Positions 33,301-42,900 of a stretch of 64,000 nucleotides of DNA are shown in pieces (position 1 is the first letter of the stretch; each line of letters begins with the position of its first letter). A program made the translations under genes and the position numbers. The notes beneath the pieces are model-generated. The model made no database searches, was not told the origin of the DNA, and saw only the letters and a list, made by a program, of their open reading frames with translations. The stretch is from contig NZ_MSIF01000006.1 of assembly GCF_001921215.1 (NCBI RefSeq), positions 124,001-188,000 on the forward strand. Reading direction: 5' to 3'. This stretch comes from Actinophytocola xinjiangensis. Its GTDB lineage: Bacteria; Actinomycetota; Actinomycetes; Mycobacteriales; Pseudonocardiaceae.

Positions 33301-33758
33301 GGCTGCTGCCGGGGCCGATGGTGCCGGCCAGGTTCGTGCTGCTCGACGCGTTCCCCCTGACCGCGTACGGCAAGGTCGACCGGTCGAACCTGCCCGACGA
33401 CCCGGGGCTCACGCCGTCCGGCGCGACCCACGTGCCCCCGTCCGACGACCTGGAGTCGGTGCTCGCGGGGATCTGGGCGGGGGTTCTCGACATCGCCGAG
33501 ATCGGCGTCCGCGACGACTTCTTCGCCCTCGGCGGTCATTCCCTGCTCGCCACCGTGGTGGTGTCCCAGGTGCGGGAGCTGTTCCGGATGGACCTGCCGC
33601 TGCACTTCTTCGTCGAGGCCCCGACCGTGGCCGACCTCGCCGGCCTGGTCAGGGCCCAGGGGCGCCGCGACGGGGTGGACGTCGACCGGGTCGCCGAGCT
33701 GGTGCTCCGGGTGCGGCGGATGTCGCCCGCCGAGGCGGCGGAGCTGCTCGGCGACTGA
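30378..33758 (+). CDS. NRPS module C-A-T
   Basis: The 1126-residue protein is a complete elongation module. The condensation domain (about 50-490) has CVHHIVVDGWSIG. The adenylation domain (about 500-1010) has A3 YTSGSTGRPKG, A4 SSDTAMWELL (the usual FD is SD), A5 NSYGPTEATIN, A8 GRADQQIKIRGFRVEPGEVE and A10 YGKVDRSNL. A carrier domain follows with DDFFALGGHSLLATVVV, then a C-terminal tail LRRMSPAEAAELL. Pocket residues begin Asp-Thr..Trp with Phe at the next position; I cannot assign the substrate. The ATG has AGGAG about seven bases upstream. It is the only plus-strand NRPS gene apart from the T-C gene. Confidence 0.92.
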   Translation: MADDAPDEATALRRAVDELSPERRALLSLRLAGKRAAARDRIPPRPREAGVNRFPASPGQERLYYRQELAPDAVTYLMPFQARITGRLRVDALRTALTDAVDRHEVLRTGFEITPELGLTQVVRPAATVRIDLPVEEIHADDVPDRVARLTSRPFDLGAPPLLRAGLWRPRGTGVADEWVFALCVHHIVVDGWSIGVLVNEVIETYSATVREHPPRRAPLPVQYGDFAHWQRDRLTGTAATEHLAHWRATLAGARPLTLPTDRPRRSERTCGYDSVALPLSPGTVTQLDTLARSAEATPFMVLLAAFAVVLRRWSGQDDVLLGTPVAGRDRPELEELVGFFVNTVPLRLRTAGATTFRELIGLARATCLDAYEHQEVPFERVMREVGVERRGGTAGLLTVMLALGNVPAGRVRLPELDVEVRDLPTAGTDFDLTVELTPVPEGGLSGWLVYSRDLFDRDTAERIAVALHEVLAAALADPDTAPHDLPVMPATDRDTVVRGFGVASEPGCPVRPPLDWFTDHVRATPHATAVVAGSDTVSFAELSDRTDRLARRLRRLGAGPEDRVAVCLPRGLDLVVSLLAVLRVGAVFVPLEVEHPDERLRWLVTDAAPKLVLADPTTAGRLSVPDSVLVPVMPDERDGEHGRNDLDEPPAHPDNAAYVLYTSGSTGRPKGVVITRQALANRVRGMCTVFRIDRRDVVLHKTPMSSDTAMWELLVSLFSGGLLVLADPGRQSDPGHVFDLMTRHRVTTCFFVPSALRPMLAAPGFAEAARTLRLMVCGGEELPAALGEQLIEAAPHVGLYNSYGPTEATINVAEYEVRSPVPDPVPIGGPVPGADLYVLDELLRPQQIGVPGDLYAGGVQVARCYLDRPGLTAQSCVPHPFARGERLYRTGDRARWRGDGVLEFLGRADQQIKIRGFRVEPGEVESALRSHPEVAEAVVVARPLARDDLGLVAYVTARVPGPLGVDSLRGHLTRLLPGPMVPARFVLLDAFPLTAYGKVDRSNLPDDPGLTPSGATHVPPSDDLESVLAGIWAGVLDIAEIGVRDDFFALGGHSLLATVVVSQVRELFRMDLPLHFFVEAPTVADLAGLVRAQGRRDGVDVDRVAELVLRVRRMSPAEAAELLGD

Positions 33759-33771
33759 CGCCGGGCCCGGG

Positions 33772-36504
33772 TCAGCTCGGTGGCGGCAGGCGTTTGCGGT
33801 CCACCTTTCCGTTGGGGGTCAAGGGGATTCGCTCCAGGGGGACGATCACCGCCGGCACCATGTAGGCCGGCAGCCGGGTGGCGAGCCGACGGCGCACGCC
33901 GACGGAGTCGAGGTCGGCGCCGGGTTCGGGGACCAGGTAGGCGACCAGGACCGGGGTGCCGCTGCCCCGGTGTGCGGCCGCCACGGCCGCGGCGACCTCG
34001 GGGAGCTCGCGCAGTGCCACCTCCACCTCGCCGAGCTCGATCCGGGCGCCGCCGATCTTGACCTGGAGGTCGGCGCGTCCGAGCAGCTCCAGGGTGCCGT
34101 CGGGTCCGTAGCGGGCCAGGTCGCCGGTGGCGTACCGGCGGCCGCCCGGGATCGTGGCGTGGGGGTCGGGACCGAAGCGTGCGGCGGTCTGGGCAGCGTC
34201 ACCGGCGTATCCCCAGGCCAGTCCGAGCCCACCGAGGTACAGGTCGCCAGGGACGCCGACCGGTGCGAGGTGACCGTCGACGTCCAGGACGTAGGCGCGT
34301 TGGTTGGCCATGGGCCGCCCGTAGGGAACGCTCGCCCACCGCGGGTCGACCTCGCCGATCGGGTAGATCGTGGAGTCCATGGACACCTCGGTGGCCCCGC
34401 CGAGGCTGATCACCTCGGCGTCCGGGGACAGCGCCCGGAGGCGCTCGGCCAGGTCCACGGGAATCCAGTCGCCGCCGAGCAGGACCAGTCGCAGGTCGGG
34501 CAGCGCGGACACACCGAGCTCGGTGGCCGCGAACAGGAGCATGTCCAGCAGCGCGGGAACCGAGTGCCACACGGTGACCCGGTGGGTGGTCATCAGGTCC
34601 AGCCAGTGCGCGGGGTCGCGCTCCAGGGCGGGGTCGGGCAGCACCAGGCACGCGCCGGAGACGAGCGGCCCGAACACGTCGTAGGCGGTCATGTCGAAGC
34701 CGAGGGAGGACACCGAGAGGACGGCGTCGCCGGCGCCGACCAGGAACCGCCGGTTGAAGTCGGTGAAGTTGTTGACTCGGCCGCGGTGGTCGAGCAGCAC
34801 CCCCTTGGGTCTGCCGGTGGAGCCGGAGGTGTAGATCACGTAGCAGAGGTCGGCGGCGTCGGTGGCCGGCGGTTCGAGGCCGGTCGGGTCCGGGCCGTCG
34901 TCGTCGACCGGGACCAGGACGGGTCCGTCGGTGGGGAGCCGGCCGGCCGCACCGGGTGTCGCGAGCACGACCGTGGCCCCGGCGTCGTCCATCATCAGGC
35001 GTAGGCGCTCGTCGGGGTGGGTCGGGTCGAGCGGCAGGTACGCGGCGCCGGCGCGCAGCACCGCCAGCAGGGCGACGGCCAGTTCCGGGGTGCGTTCGGT
35101 GGCCACCGCGACCACGCCGCCCCGGCGGACCCCGGCGGCCAGCAACCGGGCCGCCAGCCGGTCCGCCCACCGGTCGAGGACCGCGTAGGTGACCTCGTCG
35201 TGCGCGGTGCGCAGGGCGGGCGCGTCCGGGGCCGCCGCCACCCGCTCGGCGACCAGGCGCGGCAGGGTCGCCTCGGCGGGGAAGTCGACCGCGGTGGCGT
35301 TCCACGTCCGCGCGGCGCGTTCCTGCTCGGCCTCGGTGAGCATGGGCAGGGCGCCGATGGTCGACCCTGGCGCGGCGGCCATGGCCTCCAGCACCCGTTC
35401 CAGGTGACCGAACAGCCGGACGATCCGCTCCCGGTCGACGATCTCGGCGTCGTAGTCGCAGTGGACGCGCAGCCCCTCGGGCAGGTCGACGACCGACAGG
35501 ACGAGGTCGAGGCCGCCATCGCCCGGCCCGGCCGGCGTCCCGAGTTCGAGTCGCTGGACGGTCAGTCCGGGCGGCGCGGACGGTTGTTCGGGCCGGCGGT
35601 AGGCGAACCCGACCTGGTGGGGAACCCCGCCGATGGTGTCGGCGGGGGCGTGCCAGCGGGCGGCGGCGCGGACGGCGTGCGTGTGCCGGAGCAGTTCGGT
35701 CACCTGCCGCCCGCCGTCGACCGGCAGCCGTACCGGCACCGGCCCGGGTCCGGTGCCGACCCGGTCGGCCCGCTCGCGCACGTCCACGGTGGTGCCGACC
35801 ACGAGGTCGGACTTCCCGGTGTAGCGCCGGAGCACGATCCCGAACGCGGCGAGCAGGACGGTCGCGGTGTCCACTTCGGACACTTCGGCCACCTCTCGGG
35901 CGGGCTCGGCCGGTAGCCGGTGCTCCGCGGCGGCGCGGCGGCGGCTGGAGAAGGCCGGCCGCGGGTGGTCGGTCGGCAGGTCGAGTGCCGGGTCGGCACC
36001 GTCGAGGACCTCGTCCCAGTACGCACGGCGTCGCGCCGACGACGGCCCGCCGTCCGCGGTGGCCGCCGTGGTCGACATGGATCCGTTGTACGCGGCGGAG
36101 AACTCCGAGCACAGGACGTCCATGGACGCGTGGTCGGCCACGATCGGGTGGGCGACCAACACCAGCAGGTGCTCGGCCGGCCCGGTCTCGAACAGCGCCA
36201 CGCGGACCGCTGCCTCGGTCAGGTCGAAACCCGCGCCGACGTACGCCTCCGCGGCGCAGGCGGGCGACTCCACCTCGAGCGACCCCATCGGCCGGAGGTC
36301 GACGCCGGGATGCCCGTCGGTGATGGGGAACCGGCCGCGCAGGATCTCGTGCCGGTCGAGCAGCGCCAGCACCGCACCCTCGACCCTGTCCCGGTCGAGC
36401 GGTCCGCTCAGGCGCAGGACCAGTGACACGTTGCCGGTCGCCTCGCCGGGATCCTGTCGCCACCGGTGGAACAGCCGCCGCTGCGCGGCGGACGGCCCGC
36501 TCAC
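33772..36504 (-). CDS. NRPS condensation-like/adenylation protein without carrier domain (C*-A)
   Basis: The 910-residue protein begins with a condensation-type domain whose active-site motif HHxxxDG is replaced by HPIVADH, so it is probably non-catalytic. The adenylation domain is intact: A3 YTSGSTGRPKG, A4 FDMTAYDVFG, A5-region SLGGATEVSMD (as in Cys-type domains), A8 GRADLQVKIGGARIELGEVE and A10 NGKVDRKRL, where the protein ends. No carrier domain follows. It therefore has to load a carrier in another protein, most plausibly one of the modules whose own adenylation domain is degenerate. GTG start overlaps the upstream SHMT-like stop (GTGA). Pocket begins Asp-Met..Tyr; substrate unknown. 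Confidence 0.85.
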   Translation of the reverse strand: MSGPSAAQRRLFHRWRQDPGEATGNVSLVLRLSGPLDRDRVEGAVLALLDRHEILRGRFPITDGHPGVDLRPMGSLEVESPACAAEAYVGAGFDLTEAAVRVALFETGPAEHLLVLVAHPIVADHASMDVLCSEFSAAYNGSMSTTAATADGGPSSARRRAYWDEVLDGADPALDLPTDHPRPAFSSRRRAAAEHRLPAEPAREVAEVSEVDTATVLLAAFGIVLRRYTGKSDLVVGTTVDVRERADRVGTGPGPVPVRLPVDGGRQVTELLRHTHAVRAAARWHAPADTIGGVPHQVGFAYRRPEQPSAPPGLTVQRLELGTPAGPGDGGLDLVLSVVDLPEGLRVHCDYDAEIVDRERIVRLFGHLERVLEAMAAAPGSTIGALPMLTEAEQERAARTWNATAVDFPAEATLPRLVAERVAAAPDAPALRTAHDEVTYAVLDRWADRLAARLLAAGVRRGGVVAVATERTPELAVALLAVLRAGAAYLPLDPTHPDERLRLMMDDAGATVVLATPGAAGRLPTDGPVLVPVDDDGPDPTGLEPPATDAADLCYVIYTSGSTGRPKGVLLDHRGRVNNFTDFNRRFLVGAGDAVLSVSSLGFDMTAYDVFGPLVSGACLVLPDPALERDPAHWLDLMTTHRVTVWHSVPALLDMLLFAATELGVSALPDLRLVLLGGDWIPVDLAERLRALSPDAEVISLGGATEVSMDSTIYPIGEVDPRWASVPYGRPMANQRAYVLDVDGHLAPVGVPGDLYLGGLGLAWGYAGDAAQTAARFGPDPHATIPGGRRYATGDLARYGPDGTLELLGRADLQVKIGGARIELGEVEVALRELPEVAAAVAAAHRGSGTPVLVAYLVPEPGADLDSVGVRRRLATRLPAYMVPAVIVPLERIPLTPNGKVDRKRLPPPS

Positions 36505-37877
36505 GCGGGGGCGCCGGTGTCTGCCGGCACCCGGCGGGTGTACCGGGGCAGCGGGAACTCGATCGCCAGCTTGCGTACCTCGGTACGCACGGCGTCGGCG
36601 GCGAACTCGTCCAGGTCGAACTCCCGGTCAGAGACGGGCCGCACCGCCCGCAGGACGCGATGGATCAGCTCCGCGCACCGGCGCATCTCCCGCGCGCCCA
36701 GGCCGCGCTGCGCGACCGAGTTCGTGCCGATCCGGATACCGCTGCAGGTCGCGGCGGCCCGTCGGTCACCGGGCACCCGGTTCTTGTTCACGATGATCCC
36801 GGTCCGCTCCAACGCCTGCTCGGCCACCAGACCGCTGATCCCGGTGGCCGACAGGTCGACGAGCACGATGTGGTTGTCGGTGCCGCCGGAGACGACCTCG
36901 TAGCCGAGCGAGACCAGCCCGGCGGCCAGCGCCGCCGCGTCGTCGACCACCTGCCGCATCGCCGCGCGGTACCGGTCGGTCCCGAGCAGCGCGAGCGCCC
37001 TGGCCTTCGCGGCGATGACCGGCATGATCGGCGCGCCCTGGAAGTAGGGGAACACGGTTCTCGCGAGCTGTCTGGCGATGGTACGGCCGGTGTCGAGGCA
37101 GGGCAGCTCGAAGTCCCGGCCGCTCATGATCAGGCCGCCGCGCGGGCCGGCGAGCTGTTTGTGGGTGCAGGTCGTCGTGACGTGGGCGTGGTCGATGGGG
37201 CTCGGGTGCAGGCCGGCGGCGACCAGTCCGGCGATGTGCGAGATGTCGGCCATCAGCAGGGCGCCGACCTCGTCGGCGATCTCACGGAACCGCCGCCAGT
37301 CGACCTGGCGGGGGTAGGAGGTGGCACCGCAGATGATCAGCTTGGGCAGGTGGAGCCTGGCCAGGGCCGCGGCCTCCGCGTAGTCGATCCGCCCGGTCTG
37401 GTCCAGGCCGTAGCCCACCGCGGTGAAGTAGCTGCCCGAGTACGCGGCCGAGAAGCCGTGGGTGAGGTGACCACCCTGGTCGAGCCGCATGCCCATGATC
37501 ACGTCTCCCGGCCGGAGCAGGCTGGACAGCACGGCGTAGTTGGCGGTGGTCGCCGAGTGCGGCTGGACGTTGACGTACCGGGCACCGAACGCCTTCCGTG
37601 CCCGGTCGACCGCCAGCCGTTCGATGACGTCGATCTGCTCGCACCCGGCGTGGTAACGGGCGCCGGGATAGCCCTCGGCGGTCACGTTCATCGCCGAGGA
37701 CGCCAGGCAGGCCAGCACCGACGGGTCGGTGATGCTCGACGAGGCGACGAGCATCAGGCCGGTCTCCTGGCGCCGGTGCTCGGCGTGCAGCGCGTCGTGC
37801 AGCTCGGGGTCCTCACCGGCGAGGAGGTCGACACCGAGCAGCGCGGACGAGCCGAGTGAGGTGTCGTCGCCGTTCAT
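36501..37877 (-). CDS. Serine hydroxymethyltransferase-like PLP enzyme
   Basis: The 458-residue protein is a canonical-looking SHMT: NVTAEGYPGARYHAGCEQID, the HSATTANYAVLSSLL segment, DISHIAGLVAAGLHPSP, and the PLP lysine in TTCTHKQLAGPRGGLIMSG. A Ser or alternative replaces parts of the usual N-terminal SENxxS (VASSSITDPSV). The enzyme interconverts Ser and Gly, or performs related retro-aldol chemistry on beta-hydroxy amino acids. Because it lies in a four-gene operon with two oxygenases and an NRPS adenylation protein (overlaps of 4 bp on both sides), a precursor role for a glycine- or beta-hydroxy-amino-acid unit is likely. A housekeeping role is less likely. Confidence 0.85.
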   Translation of the reverse strand: MNGDDTSLGSSALLGVDLLAGEDPELHDALHAEHRRQETGLMLVASSSITDPSVLACLASSAMNVTAEGYPGARYHAGCEQIDVIERLAVDRARKAFGARYVNVQPHSATTANYAVLSSLLRPGDVIMGMRLDQGGHLTHGFSAAYSGSYFTAVGYGLDQTGRIDYAEAAALARLHLPKLIICGATSYPRQVDWRRFREIADEVGALLMADISHIAGLVAAGLHPSPIDHAHVTTTCTHKQLAGPRGGLIMSGRDFELPCLDTGRTIARQLARTVFPYFQGAPIMPVIAAKARALALLGTDRYRAAMRQVVDDAAALAAGLVSLGYEVVSGGTDNHIVLVDLSATGISGLVAEQALERTGIIVNKNRVPGDRRAAATCSGIRIGTNSVAQRGLGAREMRRCAELIHRVLRAVRPVSDREFDLDEFAADAVRTEVRKLAIEFPLPRYTRRVPADTGAPA

Positions 37878-38854
37878 CGCGCACTCCGCTCCAGGTGCAG
37901 GTCGGACATGGCGACGAGGATCCGGCGTTCCCCCTCGAAGGGCTCCCGCGCGTGGCTGGCCAGCCAGTTGTCCACCAGGAGCACGTCACCGCGCTGCCAG
38001 GGGAACGACACGGCGGCGTCGCGGTACAGCTGCCGGACGAGCCCGGCGACCTCGTCCTCGATCGGTGTCCCGTCCCCGTAGTAGGCGTTGCGCGGCAACC
38101 CGTCGAGGCCGAACTCCTCGACGAGCACCGCCGAGACCTCCGCCGGCAGGTTGGACACGTGGAAGATGTGGGCGTGGTTGAACCAGACGGTCTCCCCGGT
38201 GGCGGGATGGCGGGACACGGCCTGGCGGACCGACGTCGTGCGCAGGGCGTCGTCGCCGATCCACTCGAAGTCCATCTGGGACTCCCGGCAGTAGCCGGCC
38301 ACCTCGTCCCGGTCGGTGGTCTGGAACACCTCCTGCCACGGCAGGTCGATGTCGGGTCCGTAGTTGCGGACGTAGCGCACGCCGTGCCGGAGGAACCGCT
38401 CCCGCACCTCGGCCGGGATGCGCGGGTACACCGTCCGCTCGCTGGCGACCGGCGTCGCACCTCCTCGCGTGGGGGGGACGTCACAGTAGAAGTACAGCCG
38501 GCTCGGCCAGTTGTGCGCGTAGCTCATCTCGTGGTGGAACGGGATCCACTGGTCGGCGGCGAACTCGGTCGAGGTGAACACCTTGTCGGCGACCTCGGTT
38601 CGCGGTGCCGCGCGTTCGAGGTAGTCCAGCAGCCGGGGCGAGAACGCCCGCGCCGCCTGGCCGAAACCGTCCGGGCCGGCGACCGTGAAGCCACGGAACA
38701 GGACCGAGCCGTGCCGGTGGAGCTGGTCGAGGACCCACTCCCGGTTGCCCTCGATCCATTCGGCGAGCGGCGGGCCAGGCGGGTCGGACTCGACCCTCAG
38801 CAGGAAGGGCTCGTCATGCAGTGGGTGGACGCGGATCTGCTCTGTGACGGGCAT
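37874..38854 (-). CDS. TauD/SyrP-like Fe(II)/2-oxoglutarate oxygenase (paralogue 2)
   Basis: The 326-residue protein is of the TauD/clavaminate-synthase-like group, near the SyrP-type NRPS hydroxylases that oxidise carrier-bound amino acids. Visible: LFRGFTVAGPDGFGQ, the metal motif in PFHHEMSYAHNWP (HxE), YVRNYGPDIDLPWQEVFQT, TVWFNHAHIFHV, and the distal His/Arg block NWLASHAREPFEGERRIL. The ATG at 38854 has GAGGGGA upstream; a longer start at 38884 would overlap the preceding gene. It is closely related to the adjacent oxygenase, so the two arose by duplication. The stop overlaps the SHMT-like start by 4 bp. Confidence 0.88.
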   Translation of the reverse strand: MPVTEQIRVHPLHDEPFLLRVESDPPGPPLAEWIEGNREWVLDQLHRHGSVLFRGFTVAGPDGFGQAARAFSPRLLDYLERAAPRTEVADKVFTSTEFAADQWIPFHHEMSYAHNWPSRLYFYCDVPPTRGGATPVASERTVYPRIPAEVRERFLRHGVRYVRNYGPDIDLPWQEVFQTTDRDEVAGYCRESQMDFEWIGDDALRTTSVRQAVSRHPATGETVWFNHAHIFHVSNLPAEVSAVLVEEFGLDGLPRNAYYGDGTPIEDEVAGLVRQLYRDAAVSFPWQRGDVLLVDNWLASHAREPFEGERRILVAMSDLHLERSAR

Positions 38855-38867
38855 CTGGTCCCCTCGG

Positions 38868-39863
38868 TCACCTACGGAGGTCACGGATCGGGTCGCACAT
38901 CGCGGCGAGGATTCGGCGCGGGCCCTCGAACGGCTCGCGCGCGTGCGCGGTGATCATGTTCTCGACCACGAGCACGTCGCCTGTCTGCCAGGTGAACGCG
39001 ACGGTCTCCCGGTCGAGCGCGGCTCGGAGCTCGGCCAGCGTCGCCGGCTCGATGGGCGTGCCGTCCCCGTAGTAGGTCTGGTACGGGAAGTCGTCCTCGG
39101 ACAGCAGTTCGGTCAGCCCGGCGCTCACCTCCTCCGGCAGCGAGGTGACGTGGAAGAACACGGCATGGTTGAACCAGGTCCGGTCGCCGGTCGCCGGGTG
39201 GGTGTGGATCGCGGGGCGCTGCTGGTAGGTGCGCAGGTGGTCCTCGCCGACCCAATCGGCGACGATGCCGGCCCGCTCGCAGTAGGCGTCCACTTCGGAC
39301 CTGCTGTCGGTCTGGAACGCCTCCTGCCACGGGAGGCTGATCCCACGCAGGTAGTTGCGCACGTACCGGACGCCGAGCCGCTCGAACCGCTCCACCGTCG
39401 CCGGGTCGAGCGCGGCGAGGACCCGCCGTGAGTCGGCGAGCGGTGTGCGGCCGCCCACGGCGGCGGGGCGCTCGCAGCAGAACACGATCCGCACGGGCCA
39501 GTTGTCCGTGTAGGACTGTTCGTTGTGTAGCAGGATGTGTTGGTCGGCCGGGTACTCGGTGGAGGTGTAGACGCCGGTCGACACCTCGGTCCGCGGCGAG
39601 GAACGCTCGCCGTAGTTCAGCACCGCGGGTGACAGGGCGTCCATCACTGCCCGGAACGCGGTGGCCCCGGGCACGGCGAACCCGCGCAGCAGCACGGCAC
39701 CGGCGGTGTGGGCGAGCCGGTCGAGCGTGCCGGTGTTGGCGGTGATCCAGGCGGCGAGGTCGAGGTCGGGCCGCTCGGCGCGCACCAACGCGGGCAGTGA
39801 GCGCCCCTCCCAGCTCTGGGACACGGCGACCGGCATCGCGCCGGTGCGCGGTACATGCGTCAT
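38868..39863 (-). CDS. TauD/SyrP-like Fe(II)/2-oxoglutarate oxygenase (paralogue 1)
   Basis: The 331-residue protein shares the whole layout with the next gene: LLRGFAVPGATAFR, HxE metal motif in LLHNEQSYTDNWP, YVRNYLRGISLPWQEAFQT, TWFNHAVFFHV, and the C-terminal ITAHAREPFEGPRRIL. These are beta-carbon hydroxylases of carrier-tethered or free amino acids in several NRPS systems. The ATG at 39863 has GGGAG six bases upstream; a GTG directly before it is also possible. It follows the C-A-T gene by 87 bp and a candidate operator, so it probably opens its own transcription unit. Confidence 0.88.
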   Translation of the reverse strand: MTHVPRTGAMPVAVSQSWEGRSLPALVRAERPDLDLAAWITANTGTLDRLAHTAGAVLLRGFAVPGATAFRAVMDALSPAVLNYGERSSPRTEVSTGVYTSTEYPADQHILLHNEQSYTDNWPVRIVFCCERPAAVGGRTPLADSRRVLAALDPATVERFERLGVRYVRNYLRGISLPWQEAFQTDSRSEVDAYCERAGIVADWVGEDHLRTYQQRPAIHTHPATGDRTWFNHAVFFHVTSLPEEVSAGLTELLSEDDFPYQTYYGDGTPIEPATLAELRAALDRETVAFTWQTGDVLVVENMITAHAREPFEGPRRILAAMCDPIRDLRR

Positions 39864-39920
39864 CACGAACTCCCGGTATCGGTGGACTTCGATCCTGTTC
39901 GGCCCGCCGGGCGGGCGGCA

Positions 39921-39938
39921 GTCGGTACATGCCCGGAC
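39921..39938. promoter_or_regulatory. Candidate cluster operator 6: GTCGG-N8-CGGAC
   Basis: The repeat GTCGG-TACATGCC-CGGAC has one mismatch to the consensus and lies 58 bp upstream of the first oxygenase gene, in the only gap between it and the NRPS gene. Confidence 0.45.
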
Positions 39939-39950
39939 AGGCGGGCCGGG

Positions 39951-42900
39951 TCAGGGTCGGGGGCGGCGCCGGTCGACCTTGGGGATCGGGGCGGCCGACG
40001 GGGTCACCTGGCCGTCCCGCCGTTGCCGCTCGATCAGCTCGGCGATCGAGGCGACGTCCGGGGAGTCGAAGAACTGCGCCACCCGCAGGTCGACCTGGAG
40101 CCTGGCCCGGATCCGGGAGAGCGCCCGGATGGCGAGCAGCGAGTGCCCGCCGAGGTCGAGGAAGGAGTCGTTGACGCCGATCCGTTCCTGGTGCAGCAGC
40201 TCGGCGAACACGCCGGCGACGACGTGCTGCACGGGGGTGCTGGGCGCGACGTAGGTGGACCCGGCGGCCGGCCTGTCGCCGTCGGGTGGCGGCAGCGCGG
40301 CGCGGTCGACCTTGCCGTGCACGCCGACCGGCCACCGGTCGACCTCGGTCAGGTGGGCCGGGACCGCAGGCCCGGGCAGGCGCTGCCGGAGGAAGTTCAG
40401 CAGTTCCGCCGGCTGTACCCGGCCGGAGAAGTACCCGCGCAGCCGAGGATCTCCCGTTTCGCCGGTGTCGACCACGACGACCGCCCGTTCCACGCCGGGG
40501 TGCGCGGCCAGCTCCGCTTCGACCTCGCCCGGCTCGACCCGGTTGCCGCGTATCTTGACCTGCTCGTCGAGCCTGCCGCGGAACTCCAGGGACCCGTCGG
40601 GCAACCAGCGGACCCGGTCCCCGGTCGCGTAGAGCCGCTCCCCCGGCACGAACGGGTCCGGCACGAACCGCTCGGCCGTGCGGCCGGGTTGGCCCAGGTA
40701 GCCGCGGGCCAGCTGTACGCCGCCGAGGTGGAGCTCACCGGCGACCCCCACCGGCTGCGGTCGGCACAGCTCGTCGAGCACGTAGCCGCGCACGCCGGGG
40801 AGCATGCCGCCGATCGGCACTCTGGCCGGGACCGGTGCGCTCACCGCCGTGGCGGTCACGTCCACGGTGGTCTCGGTCGGTCCGTACTGGTTGACCAGCT
40901 CCGCGTTCGGCAGCCGCCGCAGAGCGGTCGCCGCGAGATCGGCCGGCAGTTCCTCCCCACCGGAGAGCAGCAGCCGCACGCTGTCGTGGGCGCGGTGGGG
41001 TCCGTCGAGGAACTCGCGCAACATCGACGGCACGAAGTGGCAGACGGTGACCCGCTCCCGGTCGATCAGCTCGTGCAGGTGTTCGGCGTCGCGGTGTCCG
41101 TCGAGGCCGGCGGGCACCACGGCGGCACCGGTCAGCACCGGCAGCAGCAGCTCCCAGAGCGAGACGTCGAAGCCGAGTGGCGCCTTCTGCAGCACGCGGT
41201 CGCCGGCACCGACCCGGAACGCGTCCCGCATCCCGGCCAGCCGGTTGACCAGGCCGCCGTGTGTGCCGAGCACCCCCTTGGGCCGCCCGGTCGAGCCGGA
41301 GGTGAACAGCAGGTACGCGACGCTGTCTGGCCAGGTCCTGGCCGGAGCCGGCCGGTGGGTGGGTTGCCCGGACACCGCGGACAGGTCACGCACCGGCGGC
41401 CCGGTGTCGAGCCGTGCCCGAAGACCGGGAGTGGTGAGGATCAGCCGGGGTGCGCCGAGCTCGACCAACAGGTTCACCCTGCCGGGTGGATAGCCGGGAT
41501 CCAGCGGCAGGTACACCGCACCGGCCTTGAGCACGCCGAGCACCGTGGCGAGCAGGTCGGCGCCGGGCGGGAGGAACACCCCGACCCGGTCCTCGGGCCC
41601 GGTGCCCGCCGAGCGGAGCAGGTGGGCGATCCGGTTCGCCCGCTCGTCGAGCTCCCGGTAGGTGAGTCGCTCGCCGTCACCGCCGACGGCCGGCGCGTTC
41701 GGCGTACGGTCCACCTGCTCCTCGAACCAGGACACCAGTCCCGGTTCCGTCGTCGGGACCGACCCGGCACCGCTGTGCCGCTCGAGCAACTCCTGCCGGG
41801 AAGCCGTTGGCAGCACGGGAAGTTCGGCCACCGCTCGGTCCGGGTCGGCGACCGCGGCGCCGAGGACGGTGTGCAGCGCGTCGACGATCCGTTCGGCCGT
41901 GTCCCGGTCGAACAGCTCGGTGGAGAACTCCAGCCAGCCGGCGATCCCGCCGTCCTGGTCCGGGACCAGCTGGAAGGACAGGTCGCAGCGGACCGAGCCG
42001 ACCAGCGCCGGTTCCAGCTCGGCGGTAAGCCCCGGCGCGTCGAAGCGCAGGGGCGGGGTGTTGTGCAGCACGATCCAGTGGCGGGCGAGGGTGGTCTGGC
42101 CCGAGGCGTCCCGGTCCGACGCCAGCTCGTGCACGATCCGTTCGAACGGCACGTCCTGGTGCGCGTAGGCCCGGACACACACCTCGCGGACCCGGCGGAC
42201 CAGCTCGCGGAAGGATTCGTGCCCGGTGTGCCTGACCCGCAACGGCAACGTGTTGACGAAGAAGCCGACGACCGGTTCGAGCTCGGCGCGCCGACGGCCC
42301 GCCATCGGGGTGCCGACCACGACGTCCCGTTCGCCGGACCATCGGCCGAGCACCACCGAGAGCACCGAGACCATCGCCATGAACAGGGTGGCCCGGCTGT
42401 CGTCGGCGATCGTCCGCAGCGCGCGCAGGACCGTCGGGGCGACCGTGATGGGGACGGTGGCGCCGGCATAGCTGCGTTCGGCCGGCCGGGGCCGGTCGGT
42501 GGGCAGGTCGCCGCCCGGCAGGTCGGTCAGTTCGTCACGCCAGAAGCGCAGCTGTTCGGCCAGCGTGGCGCCGCTGAGCCGCTCGCGCTGCCAGACGGCG
42601 AAGTCGACGTACTGCACCTCCAGCTCCGGCAGCCGGGGCCGGTCACCCTCGGCGAGTGCCCGGTAGACCTCGGCGAGCTCGGCGACGAGGAGCCCGAGGG
42701 ACCAGCCGTCGACCACGATGTGGTGCACGCACAGCAGCAGCACCCATTCCGGACCGAGCGCGTCGCCGACCCGCACCAGCTCCGCGCGCAGCAGCGGTGG
42801 CCGCGTCAGGTCGAACCCGGTGCCGGCCAGTTCGGCCACCCTGGCCCGGACGTCGTCGCCGGGCAGCTCACGGACCGGGAGGTCCACCGAGGACGAACCG

